Origin: UBA699 sp050261915
GTDB taxonomy: Bacteria > Bacillota > Clostridia > Clostridiales > Clostridiaceae
Length of the DNA: 7,970 nucleotides
Assembly: GCA_050261915.1 (NCBI GenBank)
Contig: JBLNDT010000078.1
Location: forward strand, 1 to 7,970
Reading direction: 5' to 3'
The position numbers and the translations under genes are program-made. Positions 1 through 6,401 of the stretch are shown piece by piece (position 1 is the stretch's first letter; each line of letters begins with the position of its first letter). The notes beneath the pieces were generated by a model. That model searched no databases, was not told the DNA's origin, and saw only the letters and a list, made by a program, of their open reading frames with translations.

Positions 1-1282
1 TGTAAAATGATTTAAGTCCTCTAAATTCTCCCATATCTCCAAGCTCTTCCTCTATCCTCAAGAGCTGATTGTATTTTGCAACCCTTTCACTCCTTGCTGG
101 AGCTCCTGTTTTTATCTGACCCGCATTAACTGCCACCACAAGATCCGCTATAGTTGAATCTTCTGTTTCCCCTGATCTGTGTGAAATTACTGCTGTGTAC
201 CCTGCTCTTTCAGCCATTTCTATGGCGTTTAAAGTTTCTGTGAGAGTTCCTATCTGATTAAGCTTTATAAGTATTGAGTTTGCTACACCTTTTTCAATGC
301 CTTTTTGAAGTCTTTCTGTATTTGTAACAAAAAGGTCGTCTCCAACAAGCTGAATTCTTTTTCCCAGTCTTTTTGTGATAAGCTTCCAGCCCTCCCAGTC
401 TTCCTCAGCCATACCGTCTTCTATTGATATAATAGGATATTTATTCACAAGATTTTCATAGTAATCTACCATTTCTGCAGGAGTCAATATTTTTCCCTCC
501 CCTGCAAGATTGTATCTTCCTTCTTCAAATATTTCCGAGGATGCAGGGTCTAGTGCTATAAATATATCCTTTCCAGGAATATAGCCTGCTTTTCCAATGG
601 CATCAACTATAACCTCCACAGCTTCCTCGTTGCTGCTTAGGTTAGGGGCAAAACCTCCTTCATCGCCTACTCCGGTGTCATATCCCTTTGCTTTTAATAT
701 TCCTTTAAGTGTGTGGTAAACCTCGGCACACATTCTTAATGCTTCACTGAAGCTTTCTGCCCCTGCGGGCATAATCATAAACTCCTGAAGGTCCACATTA
801 TTATCAGCATGCTTTCCACCATTTATTATGTTCATCATAGGAACAGGGAGAACCTTTGAGTTTACTCCACCAATATATTGATAAAGGCTTAGGCCTAAAT
901 TATTTGCTGCAGCTTTTGCACAGGCAAGAGATACTCCAAGAATTGCATTGGCTCCCATTCTCTCTTTATTTTTAGTTCCATCCAGAGCTATCATTATCTT
1001 ATCTATTTGTATCTGGTCAAATACATTTATCCCAATCAGTTCTTCTGCAATAAAGAAATTAACGTTATCCACCGCTTTAAGCACACCTTTGCCGTTGTAC
1101 TTTGACATATCCCCGTCTCTAAGTTCAACTGCCTCAAATATTCCTGTAGATGCACCAGAAGGCACTGCTGCCCTTCCCACTGTGCCATCCTCCAGTATTA
1201 CTTCAACCTCCACTGTAGGAAAGCACCTTGAGTCCAATATCTGTCTTGCTTTTACATCAACGATTTCAACATAATTTTTCAT
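1..1282 (-). CDS. eno: Enolase (phosphopyruvate hydratase), 3' end cut by window edge
   Basis: Enolase reversibly dehydrates 2-phosphoglycerate to phosphoenolpyruvate in the cytoplasm. The frame gives 427 complete residues and is still open at the edge. Enolases are usually about 430 residues, so only a few C-terminal codons are missing. By alignment with known enolases the catalytic residues are present: Glu208 in GDEGGFAPN and Lys340 in LIKLNQIGT; the Mg ligands Asp245, Glu288 and Asp315; and His368 (SHRSGETED) and Lys391 in substrate binding. The N-terminal barrel entry reads DSRCFPT at 17-23, where most enolases have DSRGNPT. The ATG at 1282 is preceded by AAAGGAG with an 8-base spacer. 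The start lies 15 bases after the gpmI stop, with no terminator between, so eno is last, or near last, in the pgk-tpiA-gpmI-eno unit. Identity is very secure. Confidence 0.98.
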   Translation of the reverse strand, partial: MKNYVEIVDVKARQILDSRCFPTVEVEVILEDGTVGRAAVPSGASTGIFEAVELRDGDMSKYNGKGVLKAVDNVNFFIAEELIGINVFDQIQIDKIMIALDGTKNKERMGANAILGVSLACAKAAANNLGLSLYQYIGGVNSKVLPVPMMNIINGGKHADNNVDLQEFMIMPAGAESFSEALRMCAEVYHTLKGILKAKGYDTGVGDEGGFAPNLSSNEEAVEVIVDAIGKAGYIPGKDIFIALDPASSEIFEEGRYNLAGEGKILTPAEMVDYYENLVNKYPIISIEDGMAEEDWEGWKLITKRLGKRIQLVGDDLFVTNTERLQKGIEKGVANSILIKLNQIGTLTETLNAIEMAERAGYTAVISHRSGETEDSTIADLVVAVNAGQIKTGAPARSERVAKYNQLLRIEEELGDMGEFRGLKSFY

Positions 1283-1297
1283 AAACAACACTCCTTT

Positions 1298-2821
1298 TTA
1301 TAATATTAGACTTTTACCTGTCATTTCTGCGGGTATTTCCAATCCCATTACCTGAAGCAGTGTAGGTGCGATATCTGCAAGGATACCTCCCTGTCTAAGC
1401 TTTCTTGCATCTTCTGAAATATATATAAAAGGCACAGGATCTGTGGTGTGTGCAGTCATGGTCTTTCCTTCTTCATCCACCATCATTTCTGCATTTCCAT
1501 GGTCTGCAGTTATGAAAACCGCCCCATTCTTTTCTAGTATTTTATCCACAATTACACCAACACATTCATCCACCACCTCTACAGCTTTTTTTGCTGCATC
1601 AAATATGCCTGTGTGTCCAACCATATCAGGGTTTGCAAAATTCATTACTATAAGATCATATTTATCTGATTCTATCCTTTTTATTACTTCATCTTTTAAA
1701 ATGTATGCACTCATTTCAGGCTGAAGATCGTAGGTTGCCACCTTTGGAGATGGTATAAGGACTCTATCCTCATTCGTATTTGGAACCTCAACTCCACCGT
1801 TAAAGAAAAATGTAACATGGGCATATTTTTCTGTTTCTGCTATCCTTAGCTGAGTTTTTCCCATTTTTGCAGCATATTCCCCCAAGGTGTTTGTATAAGA
1901 TTCATTTGGAAATGCAACTGATACATTTTCTATGGTGCTGTCATATTCAGTCATGGTAACAAAGGTGAGGGCTAATGTATTTCTCTCAAAACCCTTAAAC
2001 TCCCTGTCATTTATTGCTCTGGTAAGTTCCCTTGCCCTGTCAGGTCTGAAGTTGAAAAATATTACGGAATCCTTATCTTTAATAACAGCAATTGGTTTAT
2101 CATCCTTTGATATCACCGATGGAACCACAAATTCATCTGTTTTATTATTTTTATATGAACTTTTAAGTGCTTCTGCTGCACTTTCAAATTTTTCACCTTT
2201 CCCATAAACAAGGGCATTGTATGCAATTTCCACACGCTCCCACCTGTTGTCCCTGTCCATTGCATAATACCTGCCGGATATTGTAGCTATTGTACCAATA
2301 TTTAGTTCTTTCATAAAGTCTTCTATGTCCTGAATATATTCCTGTGCAGAAGCAGGGGGAACATCCCTTCCGTCAAGGAAGCAGTGAAGGTAAACATTTT
2401 TTAAGCCTTTAAGCTGACAAAGCTTAAGCAATGCCTTAACGTGACCTATATGAGAGTGAACTCCTCCAGGAGATAATAAACCCATAAGATGAAGGTCTGA
2501 ATTATTTTTAATAGAATTTTCAACTGCCTTGTTTAATGCAGGGTTTTCAAAAAAATCCCCGTCAACTATAGACTTGCTTATTCTAGTAAAAGATTGATAT
2601 ATTATCCTTCCAGCTCCTATATTCAAATGCCCAACTTCCGAATTTCCCATCTGACCTTCAGGAAGACCCACACTCATTCCGCTGGCATCAAGTTCAGTGC
2701 TTGGATATTTACTAATTATTTTATCTAAGTTTGGCTTATTGGCCAAAAGTACAGCATTTCCCTCTTTGTTCTTGGAAATTCCGTATCCATCTAATATCAT
2801 CAGCATTACAGGTTTTTTCAT
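1298..2821 (-). CDS. gpmI: 2,3-bisphosphoglycerate-independent phosphoglycerate mutase (Mn-dependent)
   Basis: GpmI interconverts 3- and 2-phosphoglycerate through a phosphoserine intermediate and needs two Mn ions. The product is 507 residues, normal for the family (about 510). Visible alkaline-phosphatase-superfamily residues are Asp11 (MILDGYG), catalytic Ser61 (MGNSEVGHLNIGAG), Asp399 and His403 (NPDMVGH), Asp440 and His441 (TADHGNAE) and His458 (TAHTTD). Substrate-binding residues are His122, Asp153 (LDGRD), Arg184, Arg190, and Arg259 and Arg262 (FRPDRAR). I chose the ATG at 2821. An in-frame TTG at 2833 would place GGAGG inside the coding sequence, whereas GGAGG sits 5 bases before the ATG, and family members start at about M-K-K-P-V. 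It follows tpiA by 62 bases that hold a hairpin, and precedes eno by 15 bases. Confidence 0.98.
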   Translation of the reverse strand: MKKPVMLMILDGYGISKNKEGNAVLLANKPNLDKIISKYPSTELDASGMSVGLPEGQMGNSEVGHLNIGAGRIIYQSFTRISKSIVDGDFFENPALNKAVENSIKNNSDLHLMGLLSPGGVHSHIGHVKALLKLCQLKGLKNVYLHCFLDGRDVPPASAQEYIQDIEDFMKELNIGTIATISGRYYAMDRDNRWERVEIAYNALVYGKGEKFESAAEALKSSYKNNKTDEFVVPSVISKDDKPIAVIKDKDSVIFFNFRPDRARELTRAINDREFKGFERNTLALTFVTMTEYDSTIENVSVAFPNESYTNTLGEYAAKMGKTQLRIAETEKYAHVTFFFNGGVEVPNTNEDRVLIPSPKVATYDLQPEMSAYILKDEVIKRIESDKYDLIVMNFANPDMVGHTGIFDAAKKAVEVVDECVGVIVDKILEKNGAVFITADHGNAEMMVDEEGKTMTAHTTDPVPFIYISEDARKLRQGGILADIAPTLLQVMGLEIPAEMTGKSLIL

Positions 2822-2833
2822 AGTTTCCTCCAA
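2822..2833 (-). promoter_or_regulatory. gpmI Shine-Dalgarno, decides the start
   Basis: The minus strand reads TTGGAGGAAACT directly before the ATG at 2821. GGAGG (2831-2827) has a 5-base spacer to that ATG. The TTG at 2833-2831 overlaps this motif and is therefore an unlikely start. Confidence 0.85.
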
Positions 2834-2845
2834 GTAAAAAATTTA

Positions 2846-2878
2846 TAAAAACAGCATGCCTATTATGGTCATGCTGTT
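2846..2878 (-). terminator. Terminator-like hairpin between tpiA and gpmI
   Basis: On the minus strand AACAGCATG (2878-2870) pairs perfectly with CATGCTGTT (2858-2850), a 9-bp stem. The 11-base loop has an inner CC/GG pair. The stem runs into TTTTT AT (2850-2844). This looks like a rho-independent terminator, yet it lies inside the glycolytic unit, 8 to 36 bases after the tpiA stop and before the gpmI Shine-Dalgarno. It may act as a partial terminator, an attenuator, or an RNA-processing or stability element. The sequence alone cannot separate these. Confidence 0.7.
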
Positions 2879-2883
2879 AAAAT

Positions 2884-3633
2884 TTATTTATAATTAATTA
2901 TATCTGCAAAATCTGAAGCTTTCAAGCTGGCTCCACCAACTAATGCTCCATCAATATCAGGCATACTCATTTGATTTTTTATTGTGGAAGGTTTTACTGA
3001 ACCGCCATATTGTATTCTAACTGCTGCCCCAGTATCTGTTCCGTACATTTCTGTTATAACTCCTCTTATGTATGCAATAGTTTCATTTGCTTGGTCGTCT
3101 GTGGCTGTTTTTCCTGTGCCTATAGCCCATATTGGTTCATATGCCACAACTATACTGCTTATTTCTTCGGGAGTAAAGCCCTTTAACCCTATCTTTATCT
3201 GTTTTCCAAGTACTTCATTTGTAATTTCATTTTCTCTTTCATACAAGGATTCTCCACAGCATACAATAGGAATTAATTTATGATTTAAAGCAGTTCTTAT
3301 CTTTTTGTTTATCATTTCATCTGTTTCATTAAAGTACTGTCTTCTTTCACTGTGGCCTAATATTACATAACTTATCCCAAGTTCTTTAAGCATAAGTGGT
3401 GAAACTTCTCCAGTATAGGCACCGCTTTCCTCAAAGTGCATGTTCTGTGCCCCCACCTTTATGTTAGTTCCTTGCACTACTTTAACTACATCATTAAGAC
3501 ATACAAAGGTTGGACATACAACCACTTCGCATTCTGCATCTTTAACTAAAGGTTTAAGTTCCTCTACAAGCTTCACAGCCTGGTCCAAAGTATTGTTCAT
3601 TTTCCAGTTTCCTGCAATTATTGGTTTGCGCAT
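2884..3633 (-). CDS. tpiA: Triosephosphate isomerase
   Basis: TpiA interconverts dihydroxyacetone phosphate and glyceraldehyde 3-phosphate in the cytoplasm. It is a single beta/alpha-barrel of 249 residues, standard for bacteria (about 250). The catalytic set is intact: Asn9 and Lys11 in GNWKMN, His94 in LGHSERR, and Glu166 in AYEPIWAIGTGKTA, which includes mobile loop 6. The phosphate-binding GG motifs appear in QYGGSVKP and LVGGASLKA. The ATG at 3633 starts the conserved M-R-K-P-I-I-A-G-N-W N-terminus. Its Shine-Dalgarno, AGGGGGA, shares bases with the pgk stop codon TAG (3648-3646), and only 12 bases separate the two genes, so translation is probably coupled to pgk. A hairpin and a 62-base gap follow before gpmI. 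Confidence 0.98.
   Translation of the reverse strand: MRKPIIAGNWKMNNTLDQAVKLVEELKPLVKDAECEVVVCPTFVCLNDVVKVVQGTNIKVGAQNMHFEESGAYTGEVSPLMLKELGISYVILGHSERRQYFNETDEMINKKIRTALNHKLIPIVCCGESLYERENEITNEVLGKQIKIGLKGFTPEEISSIVVAYEPIWAIGTGKTATDDQANETIAYIRGVITEMYGTDTGAAVRIQYGGSVKPSTIKNQMSMPDIDGALVGGASLKASDFADIINYK
2897..2925 (-). promoter_or_regulatory. Candidate internal sigma-A promoter for gpmI-eno
   Basis: Inside the last codons of tpiA the minus strand has TTGAAA (2925-2920), a 17-base spacer and TATAAT (2902-2897), close to the sigma-A consensus. Transcription would start near 2890, just before the 2846-2878 hairpin, so that hairpin would sit at the 5' end of a gpmI-eno mRNA. Caution: the bases also encode a conserved TIM C-terminal stretch (SLKASDFADII), so part of the match may come from protein constraint. 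Confidence 0.45.
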
Positions 3634-3645
3634 CTGTTTATCCCC

Positions 3646-4842
3646 CTATCTATCATTAAGTGCTGCTATTCCAGGAAGTTCTATTCCTTCAAGGAATTCA
3701 AGAGAAGCACCGCCCCCCGTTGATATATGTGACATTTTATCTCCATAGCCAAGCTGGTTTACTGCTGCAGCACTGTCTCCTCCGCCAATTATTGTAACAG
3801 CATCAGTTTCTGAAAGTGCCTTGGCAATTGCCTTTGTACCAATGGCAAATTTTTCAAACTCAAAAACCCCTACAGGCCCATTCCATATAACAGTTTTAGC
3901 GTTTTTAACTTCATTAGAGAAAAGCTCTGTAGTTTTAGGTCCTATATCAAGTCCCATAAATCCTTCTGGTACATTTGGAGTTTCAGTTATAACCGCCTCA
4001 GTATCCGGTGAAAATTCAGCTCCTATTGTATAGTCCACTGGAAGAAGCAGCTTTACATTCTTAGCCTTTGCCTTATCCATCATTTCTTTTGCATAATCTA
4101 TTTTATCTGCTTCTAAAAGGGAATTTCCTATAGTATGGCCAAGAGCCTTTGAAAAAGTATAGCTCATGCCTCCTCCTATTATAAGTGTATCCACCTTTTC
4201 AAGAAGATTGTTGATTACGTTTATCTTGTCTGAAACCTTTGCTCCTCCAAGTATTGCTACAAATGGTCTTTCAGGGTTAGCCACAGCATTTCCAAGGAAT
4301 TTAAGTTCCTTTTGGATAAGGAAGCCGCACACGCAGACAGGTATAAATTCTGTCACTCCAACAGTAGAGCAGTGAGCCCTGTGCGCTGTTCCAAAGGCAT
4401 CATTTACAAATACAACAGCTAGAGACGCCAGTTCCTTTGAGAAGGAAGGTTCATTTTTTGTTTCTTCTTTTCTATATCTTGTGTTTTCAAGAAGAACCAC
4501 ATCCCCGTCATTCATTTCTGAAACTGCTTTTATCGCATTTTCACCTACTACATTGTTATCTGCAGCAAAAACAACTTCTTTTCCAAGCATTTCTGAGAGC
4601 CTTACAGCTACTGGTCTAAGTGAGAGCTCAGGCTTTGGTTCTCCCTTAGGTTTTCCCATATGTGAACAAAGTATAACCTTTGCTCCTTTATCTATTAAAT
4701 ATTTTATTGTAGGTATTGAACCAACCAATCTATTTTCATCTGTAATTTTACCATCCATAAGAGGAACATTAAAATCACAGCGTACAAGAACTTTTTTCCC
4801 TTTTACATTAATATCTTCAATAGTCATCTTATTGTATATCAT
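3646..4842 (-). CDS. pgk: Phosphoglycerate kinase
   Basis: Pgk transfers phosphate from 1,3-bisphosphoglycerate to ADP, the first ATP-yielding step of lower glycolysis. From the chosen start it has 398 residues, in line with bacterial enzymes (about 395). The N domain has RCDFNVPL (21-28), SHMGKPKG (60-67) and NDAFGTAHRAH (147-157). The C domain has GGAKVSDK (199-206), NGPVGVFE (321-328), GGGDSAAA (353-360) and STGGGAS (374-380). The frame is open 31 codons further upstream, but that part runs through the promoter and its composition is not Pgk-like. The ATG at 4842 has AAAGGAG 8 bases upstream; ATG 4827 is a less likely alternative. Cysteines at 158, 170 and 172 are a mild peculiarity. It is the first gene of the unit; the usual partner gapA is absent upstream. 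Confidence 0.98.
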   Translation of the reverse strand: MIYNKMTIEDINVKGKKVLVRCDFNVPLMDGKITDENRLVGSIPTIKYLIDKGAKVILCSHMGKPKGEPKPELSLRPVAVRLSEMLGKEVVFAADNNVVGENAIKAVSEMNDGDVVLLENTRYRKEETKNEPSFSKELASLAVVFVNDAFGTAHRAHCSTVGVTEFIPVCVCGFLIQKELKFLGNAVANPERPFVAILGGAKVSDKINVINNLLEKVDTLIIGGGMSYTFSKALGHTIGNSLLEADKIDYAKEMMDKAKAKNVKLLLPVDYTIGAEFSPDTEAVITETPNVPEGFMGLDIGPKTTELFSNEVKNAKTVIWNGPVGVFEFEKFAIGTKAIAKALSETDAVTIIGGGDSAAAVNQLGYGDKMSHISTGGGASLEFLEGIELPGIAALNDR

Positions 4843-4857
4843 CCAATACACTCCTTT
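4843..4857 (-). promoter_or_regulatory. pgk Shine-Dalgarno, decides the start
   Basis: AAAGGAG (4857-4851 on the minus strand) lies 8 bases before ATG 4842. ATG 4827, five codons in, would be 23 bases from it. The eno gene carries the same AAAGGAGTGT leader and spacing. Confidence 0.8.
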
Positions 4858-4874
4858 AATTTTACTTTCACAAC

Positions 4875-4899
4875 TATTATACATTTTAATTTTGGATTT
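4875..4899 (-). repeat. Direct repeat copy B (upstream of pgk)
   Basis: The minus strand holds AAATCCAAA, then ATTAAAA, then TGTATAATA, matching copy A at 6354-6379 apart from one or two inserted A residues. It includes the pgk -10. The two copies flank rpoN. Confidence 0.6.
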
Positions 4900-4905
4900 T
4901 TCCAA
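4876..4905 (-). promoter_or_regulatory. sigma-A promoter of the pgk-tpiA-gpmI-eno unit
   Basis: The minus strand has TTGGAA (4905-4900) as -35, an 18-base spacer and a perfect TATAAT (4881-4876) as -10. The predicted start is near 4869, giving a leader of about 27 bases to ATG 4842. It lies downstream of the rpoN terminator, so pgk should not depend on rpoN transcription. The -35 overlaps an inverted repeat (4892-4905). Confidence 0.75.
4892..4905. repeat. Inverted repeat TTGGA-N4-TCCAA over the pgk -35
   Basis: TTGGA (4892-4896) and TCCAA (4901-4905) are perfect inverted arms around TTTT. One arm covers the pgk -35 element, a position suited to a repressor. I cannot assign it to a known regulator, and arms of 5 bp can arise by chance. 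Confidence 0.4.
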
Positions 4906-4917
4906 TAAATTTGCCGC

Positions 4918-4935
4918 TAGTTTAAATTTAAACAA
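4918..4935. promoter_or_regulatory. Rex-like palindrome upstream of pgk
   Basis: TAGTTTAAATTTAAACAA contains the perfect 14-bp palindrome GTTTAAATTTAAAC (4920-4933). Against the Rex operator consensus TTGTTAA-N4-TTAACAA it matches 11 of 14 defined bases, including both GTT and AAC at the right separation. Rex is the NADH/NAD-sensing repressor that controls fermentation and some glycolytic genes in Firmicutes. The site is centred about 57 bases upstream of the predicted pgk start, further than a typical repressor site, and it is AT-rich, so the assignment is tentative. Confidence 0.35.
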
Positions 4936-4937
4936 AT

Positions 4938-4964
4938 AAAAAGGAAGGTTAAAATCTCTTCCTT
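4938..4964 (-). terminator. Intrinsic terminator of rpoN, overlapping its coding end
   Basis: On the minus strand AAGGAAG (4964-4958) pairs with CTTCCTT (4947-4941), extendable by three G-T pairs (4967-4965 with 4940-4938), around a 10-base loop, followed by TTTTTATTTG. The 5' arm lies in codons of the lysine/arginine-rich C-terminus and the TAA stop (4951-4949) sits in the loop. A ribosome finishing rpoN would cover the stem. It separates rpoN from the pgk promoter. Confidence 0.65.
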
Positions 4965-6310
4965 CCCTTTGAGCTCTTTATTCCCATTTCTTCTCTATAT
5001 TTTGCCACAGTTCTTCTGGATATATTCATGCCTTTTTTGTTTAAAATATCACAAAGCCCTTGATCCGATAATGGGTTTTTCCTGTCTTCACCATCTATAA
5101 GCTCTTTAATAGAATTTTTTATTATATTTGTAGATACCTCTTCTCCATAGTTTCCAGAGGAAATGCCAGTTGTAAAAAGGTCTTTTATCTTTATTGTTCC
5201 CCTGTCTGTAAGAATAAATTTATCCCTTATTGCTCTGCTCACTGTAGACTCGTGCATTTCAAGTGAATCTGCAATTTCTTTTAGAGTCATAGGCTTAAGG
5301 TATTCCTCCCCCTTGTCAAAGTACTCCCTTTGTAGTTCAATTATCTTTTCAAGCACCTTATAAATGGTGGTTTTCCTGTGCTCAATGCTTTTTATAAGGA
5401 ACATTGCACTATTAAGCTTTTCTTTGATATAATCCACAGCTTCCTTGTCACTGTCACTTTTTAAAATTTCCTTGTAAACTCCATTGATAGTAAGCTTAGG
5501 ACCTAATTCGTCATTCATAACTATGAAGTATTCATTGTCTATCTTTTTAATATAAGCATCAGGTATTATATACTTAACTTCTTCCCCAGTAAAAAAACCA
5601 CTGGAGGGTTTAGGGTTTAGGGATCTTATTATATCACCATACTCCTGGGCAGTCTGCACATCAATATCTAATTCCCTGGCTATAATATTAAATTTATTTT
5701 CAGCCAGGAGCTCCAGATAATCATCAATTATCTTATACAAACACTCATCCAGGATTCCTTTTCTTTGTAATTGTAATTTTAAACATTCTCTTAAATTGGC
5801 TGCTCCTATACCTGCGGGGTCAAGGGACTGAAGTGTTCTGACAGCCTCCTCCACCTTTTCTTGGCTTATTCTTAATTCCTCTGCAAGGGCTGCACTTGGA
5901 ATATCCAGATATCCCCTTGAATCAATATTTTCTATAATATAATTGCATATACTCTTATAGTAATCCGTTACATCAAGCTCACTTATCTGTTCCATAAGGT
6001 ATTCTTTAAGGGATTTGCTTTCAGAAATAAAATTAAATGGTGAAATTTCTTCACGGTCTTCTCTTAAATTTGACTTAAAGGTTCCTCCATTGTCTTCAAA
6101 ATGCTTTGCCATTTCATTATAATCAATTTTATCTTTCAACTCTGTATTGAACATTTCACCTTTATCATCTAAAACTGGATTTTCTTCCAGCTGTTTTTCA
6201 ATATGCTCCTGAAGTTCAAAAGCTGTCATCTGAAGGAGTTTTACAGAAAGCTGCATCTCCTGTGTCATGATAAGCTTTTGTTCCTGTGAAAGATTCAGGC
6301 TGTATTCCAA
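4949..6310 (-). CDS. rpoN: RNA polymerase sigma-54 factor
   Basis: RpoN (SigL) directs RNA polymerase to -24/-12 promoters, which then need an ATP-hydrolysing enhancer-binding protein. From TTG 6310 the product has 453 residues, within the family range. Region I is glutamine-rich (SLNLSQEQKLIMTQEMQLSVKLLQM), followed by an acidic linker at about 50-95. The core-binding domain includes SLDPAGIGAANLRECL (about 162-177) and LNPKPSSG. The helix-turn-helix is around MTLKEIADSLEMHESTVSRA (341-360). The RpoN box SRRTVAKYRE (431-440) matches the signature ARRTVAKYRE except for the first residue. Start choice: a GTG at 6325 is in frame, but it is part of the Shine-Dalgarno-like AGGGGGTG, and TTG 6310 yields the usual M-E-Y-S-L-x-L N-terminus. 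The 14-base spacing is long, so the start stays uncertain. No enhancer-binding protein is in the window. Confidence 0.95.
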   Translation of the reverse strand: MEYSLNLSQEQKLIMTQEMQLSVKLLQMTAFELQEHIEKQLEENPVLDDKGEMFNTELKDKIDYNEMAKHFEDNGGTFKSNLREDREEISPFNFISESKSLKEYLMEQISELDVTDYYKSICNYIIENIDSRGYLDIPSAALAEELRISQEKVEEAVRTLQSLDPAGIGAANLRECLKLQLQRKGILDECLYKIIDDYLELLAENKFNIIARELDIDVQTAQEYGDIIRSLNPKPSSGFFTGEEVKYIIPDAYIKKIDNEYFIVMNDELGPKLTINGVYKEILKSDSDKEAVDYIKEKLNSAMFLIKSIEHRKTTIYKVLEKIIELQREYFDKGEEYLKPMTLKEIADSLEMHESTVSRAIRDKFILTDRGTIKIKDLFTTGISSGNYGEEVSTNIIKNSIKELIDGEDRKNPLSDQGLCDILNKKGMNISRRTVAKYREEMGIKSSKGRKRF

Positions 6311-6322
6311 ATTCGTAAAAAC

Positions 6323-6330
6323 CACCCCCT
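6323..6330 (-). promoter_or_regulatory. rpoN Shine-Dalgarno candidate
   Basis: AGGGGGTG (6330-6323, minus strand) differs by one base from AGGAGGTG. It overlaps the in-frame GTG at 6325 and stands 14 bases (from the GGGGG core) before TTG 6310. Overlap argues against GTG as the start; a rare start codon with long spacing suggests weak translation. Confidence 0.5.
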
Positions 6331-6353
6331 CTTCTTTAGTTTAATTCCTCTTA

Positions 6354-6379
6354 TATTATACATTTTTTAATTTGGATTT
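6354..6379 (-). repeat. Direct repeat copy A (upstream of rpoN)
   Basis: The minus strand holds AAATCCAAA, then TTAAAAAA, then TGTATAATA. The same blocks in the same order occur at 4875-4899 upstream of pgk, with only small indels in the A-rich middle. The copy includes the -10 hexamer. Confidence 0.6.
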
Positions 6380-6383
6380 GCAC
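6355..6383 (-). promoter_or_regulatory. Candidate sigma-A promoter of rpoN
   Basis: A perfect TATAAT (6360-6355, minus strand) stands 17 bases after a weak -35, GTGCAA (6383-6378). It lies in the 76-91-base gap between the membrane-protein gene and rpoN. The sequence around the -10 nearly repeats that of the pgk promoter. The weak -35 fits a low-level or activated promoter. Confidence 0.5.
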
Positions 6384-6401
6384 TATCTATAATGATATAG
6401 T

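Noticed and set aside
1295..1322. ATGACA, 16 bases, TATAAA just before eno, as a promoter
   Set aside because: Its transcript would begin at or inside the eno Shine-Dalgarno, leaving no usable leader.
4843..4935. N-terminal extension of Pgk by 31 codons
   Set aside because: The open frame runs through the promoter, inverted repeat and Shine-Dalgarno; family length and AAAGGAG spacing favour ATG 4842.
4481..4939. Antisense open frame of 152 codons on the plus strand across pgk
   Set aside because: It mirrors a well-supported gene, has no recognisable product or convincing ribosome site, and similar mirrors occur opposite eno, gpmI and tpiA.
5606..5622. Telomere-like GGGTTTAGGGTTTAGGG, possible G-quadruplex on the plus strand
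   Set aside because: On the minus strand these bases encode the conserved sigma-54 motif L-N-P-K-P; the repeat is explained by coding and has only three full G-runs.
6382..6401. Inverted arms ACTAT...ATAGT after the DUF441 gene as a terminator
   Set aside because: Only 5 A/T-rich base pairs and no T-run follow it on the minus strand.
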